From Bacteroidota bacterium (GTDB lineage: Bacteria > Bacteroidota > Bacteroidia > NS11-12g > UBA955): DNA of 64,000 nt. Positions within the stretch are counted from its first letter, which is position 1. Each line of letters begins with the position of its first letter. The notes under the pieces are model-generated. The model did no database searches. It saw only the letters and a program-made list of their open reading frames with translations, and was not told the origin of the DNA. The stretch is taken from the NCBI GenBank assembly GCA_027488835.1, contig JAIYAW010000009.1, forward strand, positions 1 to 64,000, in the 5' to 3' direction. Positions 55,433-61,900 of this stretch are shown one piece after another. The position numbers and the translations under genes are program-made.

Positions 55433-55478
55433 TTTATTTTAGTTTGCTTCTTTAATCTTTAATCAATCACAAACATCT

Positions 55479-55509
55479 CAAAACTATGAAAATATTATGG
55501 TTACTCAAA
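55479..55509 (-). promoter_or_regulatory. Promoter of the MazG-like/DUF2075 operon
   Basis: On the minus strand TTTG, a 19-bp spacer and TAGTTTTG (TAnnTTTG) form a near-ideal Bacteroidota promoter. Transcription should start near 55472, leaving a leader of about 40 bases to the ATG at 55432. Confidence 0.65.
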
Positions 55510-55620
55510 AACAATAATCAAATTTATTCTGCCATATAAAGTCAAAGAAAGAAATCTTTAATTTGAATTCAATTTCAACATTGAAATTAAGCACAAAGTG
55601 AGATAGCCGTTACATCTTTC

Positions 55621-55688
55621 AAATCATCAAAACTTGCAAAATTTACAAGTTTTGCTAATTGTTGCCATTTTTTACTCCCAACTAAACT
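55621..55688. repeat. 68-bp direct repeat, left copy
   Basis: It begins AAATCATCAAAACTTGCA and ends CTCCCAACTAAACT. It recurs at 57071-57137 with about seven differences and one indel. The core AAAACTTG ... CAAGTTTT is an inverted repeat. The right part of this copy equals the last codons of the WYL gene. Confidence 0.85.
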
Positions 55689-55733
55689 ACACGATTCTCC
55701 CCACTAATTACTATAAGCCCCATAATCATTTTC

Positions 55734-56108
55734 CTAGAGCAAAGTGGTTAATTTTAATTCATAATATAGAGCTTCATAATGTCTGAGATCATCTACCGGA
55801 ACTTTGAATTGTTCTGCTAATTCATAGGTTCTGTCGGCTGCTTCATAGGGTTCTATGCCAAAACGCATCATAAATAGGTTTGAACGGATGCCTTTCTTAT
55901 GCTCGAGATATCTTTCTTTTCTAGTTTTGGAAGTTTGACCCACGTAAAATGCAGGTTTATTAATGTCGATATTAGGATTATGTTGTAAAAAACTTTCATT
56001 TTCTTTAATTTCATCATTCAACTGAATGGCATAAACCCTCTTGTTTTTTGCAGGAATAACATTAAGTAAATTGTGCTGTCCAGTGCCATCTAAAATAAAT
56101 TCTTCCAA
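55734..56108 (-). CDS. GIY-YIG nuclease-like protein
   Basis: The protein is about 124 residues from a TTG at 56108. The frame stays open upstream to a TAA, reading KLKEDSFINAGVA, with no ATG, so the start is uncertain. The motifs are RVYAIQL (GIY-like) near 25, then AFYVGQTSKTRKERYLEHKKGI near 51 (YVG, the conserved Arg and a His), and a Glu-rich helical C-terminus. The fold should cut DNA with one metal ion; some relatives only bind. It lies inside the pair of direct repeats and next to the MazG/DUF2075 operon on the same strand. Confidence 0.65.
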   Translation of the reverse strand: MEEFILDGTGQHNLLNVIPAKNKRVYAIQLNDEIKENESFLQHNPNIDINKPAFYVGQTSKTRKERYLEHKKGIRSNLFMMRFGIEPYEAADRTYELAEQFKVPVDDLRHYEALYYELKLTTLL

Positions 56109-56163
56109 AGCAACACCTGCGTTTATAAAACTATCTTCTTTAAGTTTTTTATATTACAGTTGT

Positions 56164-56200
56164 TTTGTTTAGGAGATATCAAAAGGCATTGCTAATTTTG
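56164..56200 (+). promoter_or_regulatory. Promoter of the membrane-protein gene
   Basis: TAATTTTG (56193-56200, TAnnTTTG) lies 5 bases before the ATG. A -33 box TTTG/TTTA lies 21-25 bases upstream. The transcript would be nearly leaderless. Confidence 0.5.
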
Positions 56201-56205
56201 TTATA

Positions 56206-56748
56206 ATGGATATATATTTTTACCTATCAAAAGATGATACTCAATTTTTAACTAAATGTTTTTTTAGTTATTTTTTCACACACGGGTTATTTATTATATT
56301 TTTAAAACTTGTAAAAGGAAGTAACTGGTACTACAAAATATTTCGACAATATCTCGCACCTATTTTATTTAGACAGTTTTTGTTTGGATTGACTTTTGTT
56401 TGGTTAGTATCAAATCAGGATAGTTTATTGTTGGGATATTCGTTATGTGTTTTGTGGTTGTTTACATTCGTTTTACTAATCAACGTTCATCTGTCTGAGA
56501 TATTTACTTTTTTAAGTTTTTCTTTTTTAGAAAATTGGATTTTGTATACAAACCTGTTTTATTTGTTTTTATTAATATTTAATAAACGCTCTGCCGATGA
56601 TTTCAAGAGGGATTTTGTAAATGACCAAAATAGGTTGAAGAGATTATTGCCAACACAAAGCACAGGAGAAAAGTTAGTTTGGGTGTTTTTGTATTCAATA
56701 GTTTTTGTTTTTGGTTATTCATTTTTCTTTTATTTTGTAAAACACTGA
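56206..56748 (+). CDS. Small integral membrane protein, unknown function
   Basis: The protein has 180 residues with about five hydrophobic segments (FFSYFFTHGLFIIFLKLV, LFGLTFVWLVSNQ, LLLGYSLCVLWLFTFVLLIN, WILYTNLFYLFLLIF, LVWVFLYSIVFVFGYSFFFYF). Codon and base use are very AT-rich. I do not recognise a family. It is transcribed away from the GIY-YIG gene, has a terminator after it and is bracketed by the direct repeats, so it may be a module partner (for example a membrane effector or immunity protein). Confidence 0.65.
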   Translation: MDIYFYLSKDDTQFLTKCFFSYFFTHGLFIIFLKLVKGSNWYYKIFRQYLAPILFRQFLFGLTFVWLVSNQDSLLLGYSLCVLWLFTFVLLINVHLSEIFTFLSFSFLENWILYTNLFYLFLLIFNKRSADDFKRDFVNDQNRLKRLLPTQSTGEKLVWVFLYSIVFVFGYSFFFYFVKH

Positions 56749-56779
56749 TTTGATTTTTTTTAGAGTCATTAAATAAAAG

Positions 56780-56815
56780 AACCTCCACCCTTAATTGAGT
56801 GGAGGTTTTCTTTTT
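56780..56815 (+). terminator. Intrinsic terminator of the membrane-protein gene
   Basis: The stem AACCTCCAC/GTGGAGGTT is followed by TTTTCTTTTTG. Confidence 0.82.
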
Positions 56816-57070
56816 GACAATTCCTTCGGAGTTTAAACCTCGTTCAAGAAACTTGTCAATGTAGCTCGCGTTGTTTTCTGAAGTGAACAGTTTTTAGAGA
56901 CGTCATAGGTCTATTGATCCATTGGGGTAGCGTGAGAAGTTCTTGTCTAAATAGTATAGTATCCTTCGCAAATTTGATTCAAGTGATGGTCGGTGAATAG
57001 CATTTCGGGCATATTTTGATCAGCACATTTGTTTATCTTGTAATATTTTCAACTTGTTTTGTCAGTCATT
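56816..57070. other. Non-coding remainder inside the repeat-bounded segment
   Basis: About 255 bases between the terminator and the right repeat show no gene or clear structure. The composition is slightly richer in GC than the gene before it. Confidence 0.4.
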
Positions 57071-57137
57071 AAATCATCAAAACTTGCATAATTTACAAGT
57101 TTTGCTAATTGTTGGTGTTTTCACTCCCAACTAAACT
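57071..57137. repeat. 68-bp direct repeat, right copy, overlapping the WYL gene end
   Basis: This copy of 55621-55688 includes the hairpin AAAACTTG/CAAGTTTT, which can serve as terminator of the WYL gene, and the last six codons of that gene. The intact gene end suggests that this copy is the original and the left copy a duplicate. Confidence 0.85.
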
Positions 57138-58104
57138 CACCAAATTTCCGGAAAACATTTTGCAAATCGGGGGTGTTGTAAACGTGCAGTTGGATGCGGA
57201 TGTCGCCGCCCGATTTTTGCACAATCTGCTGCGATGGGTGGATGGGAACCGCCTGAACCTGGCTGGCGGCCCAGCCCGTAAACCAGCGATAAACCGTGAT
57301 GGGTTTCACTTCCTTCCCAAACTCGCGGTACATGCCTATGCAATGCGTGTAATGGTTGCTGAAATTGGTCTTTTCGAGGTATTTCAACCAGTCGAAATGG
57401 ATGGGTTCTTCGGTGGTTTCATCAAGGGCAATGTCAACCCTGCGGTGAATGCGGTCAATAGGGAAGTGCTGAATATTTTCGGCCTTAATTTCACGTCCCA
57501 CCTGAATCCCCACCAAATAATAGCGGTCGTCAAAAGTGCGCACTTGAAATGGATAAACTTGCCTATAAACAATGTTTTCATCGCTGTTTTCCACTGCACC
57601 TTCGGTCACTTTATAATAGTTAAACTCAATGGCCACTTGCTTGTGAATACATCCCAAAATATCAATAATGCGCTGAATTTGCATTGGCTTCAAATTTTGT
57701 GCACTTTTTCCCATGCCCCAACTGAGTTGTTTGATCTCGGCATCGTTGAGTTTATGCACCTGTATGAGGTTGGTCAACAGGGCGCTCACTGCCGGAAACT
57801 GCTCGTAGGGCTTCAGTATCGAAAACAGCAGGGGAAGGGTACCGCGTTCATTGTCCTTTAAGCTGTGAATGCTAAAGTCATTGTCGTTTTGAAGGATATA
57901 TTTTCCTTCTATCAGTTTAATTGACAATCGATTGTTGTTGAGTCCCTCCGTACGCAAAAAGTGCAAATCTTCGCGCAGCATTCTTGTTTTTATGGGGGAC
58001 AATTTCTCTGAAACCACCGTTTTCAATTCCTCAAAGGTGGGCTGCTGTCCCTCCCGAAGAAAATTCTGAATAAACTCAAGTCGCGCTATCCTCGATACAT
58101 GCAT
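57121..58104 (-). CDS. WYL-domain transcriptional regulator
   Basis: The protein has 327 residues from the Met at 58104 (MHVSRIARLEFIQNFL). A Met 13 codons earlier would run into the operator-like repeat. The N-terminus is a winged helix-turn-helix (IARLEFIQNFLREGQ, TFEELKTVVSEKL, TRMLREDLHFLR). A helical linker follows, then a WYL domain (AIEFNYYKVTEGA, RQVYPFQVRTFDDRYYLVGIQV, PIDRI) and a C-terminal extension (WFTGWAASQVQAVPIHPSQQIV). WYL regulators bind ligands, often nucleotides or nucleic acid, and commonly control defence loci. It is divergent from an unknown gene across an inverted repeat and is more GC-rich than the genes to its left. Confidence 0.85.
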   Translation of the reverse strand: MHVSRIARLEFIQNFLREGQQPTFEELKTVVSEKLSPIKTRMLREDLHFLRTEGLNNNRLSIKLIEGKYILQNDNDFSIHSLKDNERGTLPLLFSILKPYEQFPAVSALLTNLIQVHKLNDAEIKQLSWGMGKSAQNLKPMQIQRIIDILGCIHKQVAIEFNYYKVTEGAVENSDENIVYRQVYPFQVRTFDDRYYLVGIQVGREIKAENIQHFPIDRIHRRVDIALDETTEEPIHFDWLKYLEKTNFSNHYTHCIGMYREFGKEVKPITVYRWFTGWAASQVQAVPIHPSQQIVQKSGGDIRIQLHVYNTPDLQNVFRKFGEFSWE

Positions 58105-58106
58105 CA

Positions 58107-58140
58107 CACAAATATAGTGCAATCTTTTATTGCATTTGTG
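58107..58140. promoter_or_regulatory. Operator-like inverted repeat between divergent genes
   Basis: CACAAA-5-TGCAAT lies opposite ATTGCA-TTTGTG, an imperfect inverted repeat. It sits directly upstream of the WYL start and before the divergent gene, as expected for an autoregulatory site. Confidence 0.5.
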
Positions 58141-58197
58141 CATTATTTTTTGGAAGCAACATCGATGAATTTTGCATCAACAAAAACGAAAAAAACT

Positions 58198-58758
58198 ATG
58201 GAAAGCACAGGAACAACAATGAATTACATCGCGCTACAACAGGCCATTCAAGGGAAAATGATAATGATGGGCGGCGGCGACACAGAATTTGTAGAAAACG
58301 AATTTTTTAGAACCATCAATGGGGTGCCGGTGTACCACATTTCGTCGGCCCGATGCATGTTGGGAGACCTTTTTACGGGCACTGCCAAGCCCAAATTGTA
58401 CGGCACTTTTTACCATCCCCACCTCTTGATTGGCATGCCCAGTATGGGCGGCGACGTGAAGGTGTATATCGACACTCGTTTTGAGGGACATTATGTGATG
58501 ACCGCCGCGGTGAAGCTCGACCCCTGGGCGAACGGTCCCAGCAAATGGGCCATCGACGCCGTATGCTGGACCGAGAAGCAACCCCACGACACCATCGCCA
58601 AGGCGGGCCAACGCCTCATCCGCTCGCTCATCTACCACATGGACGGCCTCGAAGACGACAAAACCACCACCTGCAACTTCGAAAACGAATCCTGGCAAGA
58701 CGAATGGATTCCAAGTGAAAGCATAAAAGAGGCGTTTATTGAGGTGAGGGGGGAGTGA
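58198..58758 (+). CDS. Unknown protein divergent from the WYL regulator
   Basis: The protein has 186 residues from the Met at 58198 (MESTGTTMNYIALQQAIQ); a Met at 58165 is possible too. The sequence is soluble with no signal: GGGDTEFVENEFFRTINGVPVYHISSARCML, GTFYHPHLLIGMPSMGGDVKVYID, LDPWANGPSKWAIDAVCW and RSLIYHMDGL. I do not recognise a family. It is GC-rich in its second half. Its position suggests control by the WYL protein and perhaps a shared function. Confidence 0.65.
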   Translation: MESTGTTMNYIALQQAIQGKMIMMGGGDTEFVENEFFRTINGVPVYHISSARCMLGDLFTGTAKPKLYGTFYHPHLLIGMPSMGGDVKVYIDTRFEGHYVMTAAVKLDPWANGPSKWAIDAVCWTEKQPHDTIAKAGQRLIRSLIYHMDGLEDDKTTTCNFENESWQDEWIPSESIKEAFIEVRGE

Positions 58759-58994
58759 TGGGGTTACAGAAAGGAAAAGGGTTCGTTTGCAAAGATGGGG
58801 TTGTGTATTTATCGCTTTTTGCCTATATTTGAATTTGATTTTTTTAATTTAAAGTATTCAATATGATTGATTTAAGTTTTACACAAAAAAGCTATTTTGA
58901 AGTTTTGAATCGGTCCGTTTACATTCATTTTACAAAAATCAAAAAGTGCTAACACAAAAAACAATTGAAAATCACTGGGAATAATTCAGAAAAC
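58759..58994. other. Leader region of the SBBP/PKD gene
   Basis: It holds a promoter-like pair (TTGT, 19 bp, TATATTTG at 58801-58831) and a possible 29-codon reading frame (58863-58952, MIDLSFTQKSYFE...) that I do not count as a gene. No other structure is seen. Confidence 0.4.
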
Positions 58995-61900
58995 ATGAAA
59001 TCAAATTATTGGAAATCAATACGATTTTATGTGCTTGCAATTATTGGTTTGTGTTTTCCCTATCATTTGTTTGGGCAAAAGGGTTTTGTCGAGAATAAAG
59101 GTCAAATTTATAATCAAATTGGTAGGGCAAATAAGCATGTTCAATATTTATTTACGAATGGAAATTTCAGAATACAACTAACCAAAAATGGTTTTAGTTA
59201 TGAATTTTTAAGTAAAGCAAAAACGGATTCTACCCGATCTGAAATTCAAAGAATTGATTTAAATTTCCAAAAAGAAGCTGGTTCAAAAAAAGGATGGGTG
59301 GGTGAAAATAAAAGTGAAGAATTTTACAATTACTATAACCAATTGGGTGGATTTGAAAATGTTCATTCTTATTTTAAAGTAACATATACAAATGCATGGC
59401 CTGGGGTAGATGTTGTTTTCAAATTTGATAGTTTAAATCAACCGAAGTATGATATTATTTGCAATGTTGATGATGTACCCAAAATAAAGTTTCACATTGG
59501 AACCAAAGACAAGTTTGCAATTCAGAAAAATAAAATAGAATTTGACTTTTTTGATGGAAGTTTAATCGACGAAATTTCGAAAATAAGCAGCTACGATTGC
59601 GACGATTTAAATGTGAAAATGCATTGGAAAAAGTACGCTGATACTATTTTAGGAATTGAATTGTTGAGTAAGTTAAATAACAATCAAAAAATTGTAATTG
59701 ACCCGTTGCCAATTTTAAAATGGGCAACCTATTTTGGAGGTTCGGGAAGTGATAGAGGGCTTGGTGCCTCAGCAACAAGTGATGGACATGCCATTTTTTG
59801 CGGTATTACAACAAGTAGTTCCTTGGCTTCAAGTGGGGCTTACCAAACTTCAGTATCTGGCAGCGATGATGCTTTTGTCACAAAATTCCATAAAAATGGG
59901 GGTTCTAGTTCAAGAATTTGGGCAACCTATTTTGGTGGTTCAGGTTCAGATGCGGCGAATGCTGTTTATGTAGACAAGAAAAACAACAGTTATATCACCG
60001 GTAACACTCAATCCAGTGCTGGAATTTCAAAAAAAGCACAATATGACAGCACCTATTCTGCTAAAAAAGACGCTTATGTTGCTAAATTTAATAATGCTGG
60101 AAATTTAATTTGGTCAAATTATGTCGGGGGTGATGAAAATGATGATGGGTTGGGGGTTGCAACTGATTCATTAGGAAATGTTTTGGTTGTTGGTATTACT
60201 TCAAGTTCATCAATTACAACAAATAAAACAGGATATTCAATACATCAAAGTACTAAGAACACAAATGAAGATGGATTTTTAGCAAAATTGGATACTTCGG
60301 GCAATATTAACTTCTTAACCTATTATGGCGGTTCTGGAACTGATAATATTCAAGGGGTAAGTTCAATAAATAAAGATACAATAGTCGTTATAGGCACTAC
60401 AAATTCAAAATCAGACATTTCATCTTCTTCCAGTTCAAATCATACAAATGATGATGACGTTTTTTTGGCAAAATTCACACCTTTTGGTGTTCGCACATAT
60501 TCGAGGTATTTTGGTGACTCGATGAAGGATGAAGGAAGATCAATACGATTTTTTAAACCATTCGTTTATATGGTTGGCACTACAAATTCCATTAAAAATA
60601 TTTCTAAAAAGGGATTTCAAGATTCGCTTAACAAAGGATCTTTATCGATATCATCCAATTCCGATGCATTTTTAACCAAAATGGATCAGAATTTTAAAAT
60701 TATTTGGTCTACTTATTACGGAGGAGATGAAAATGACGATGGTAAATCAATGGTTTTGGATGATTTTGGTTATATTTATTTGGCAGGAAGCACTGCTTCT
60801 AGTAATGAAAATGCTTCAGGTACGATGAAAAATATAATTGCTACATCTGATGCATTTCAAACCGATGTTGACGGAGGAAGAGATGCTTTTGTGGTAAAGT
60901 TTGCAAGTTCGGGTAAACGTATTTGGAGTACATATTTTGGAGGGAACAAAAGTGAATGGGGGCTAGCTATGTCACATGGTCGTTTTGGGGATGTGTATTT
61001 AGCCGGTTATACGGAATCTGTTAAGAATTTAACTTACAATCATTATCAAAAAACATATGGTGGTGCCCAAGATGCTTATTTCGCAGATCTTTACTATTGC
61101 AAAAAGTTTGCATTGTTAAGAAAGGACACGGTTTGTTTTAAAGACTCATTTTCAATAAGATTTGTTGATAGTTTTAATTATTTCAGGTTAAAAGATAGTG
61201 CTACTTCAAAACGTTGGGGGCAAAAGTTTAACAGATATCAATTTAATTGGTATGGACCCAATGATTCGGCTAAGATTATTTCAACCAAGCAATTTTTAAA
61301 AAACAAAGCAATTTTTAAAGATACTGGTGTTTATAAATTAATTGTTTTAGACTCATTTGGATGTGCAGATACCGCCAAAATTAGGATCAATTATTTTTGG
61401 AAGTTACCCGTTGATACCATTACATCATCTTTGAGATATTGTAGGTGGGATACTATTAAATTCGCCGCAGTTGCAGGCAAGCTCACGAATAAATATTCAT
61501 ATTATTGGTACAATAAAGATTCTACGTATAATTCGTCTTCAAGGCTATCAAAAAGATTTCCCGCGCTAAAAAGCAAAACAGATGGGAAGTATATTTTAAT
61601 TACGAAAGATTCGAATAATTGCAAGCGAAGAGATACAATTTCAATTTTTGTTGGACCTGTAGATTCCATAAGACCTCCAATTATTGCTTGTCCTGGAGGG
61701 GATTTTAAATTATATGGGTATGCCAAAAGCTTGAAAAAAGCAAAATGGTGGGGTCCAAATGGATTTAAAGCATCTAGAATGGATACAACCGTAACCAAGG
61801 CCGATTCAACCATGGTTGGAACATATTACTTAGCGGTGGAAGATAGTTTTGGTTGCAAGGATACATTGACTTGTGTAATGGGGCTTTTTAAATTGAATGC

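Noticed and set aside
58234..58698. Long minus-strand frame in the unknown gene next to WYL
   Set aside because: It is a GC-rich antisense shadow; the plus frame has the better residue pattern and start context.
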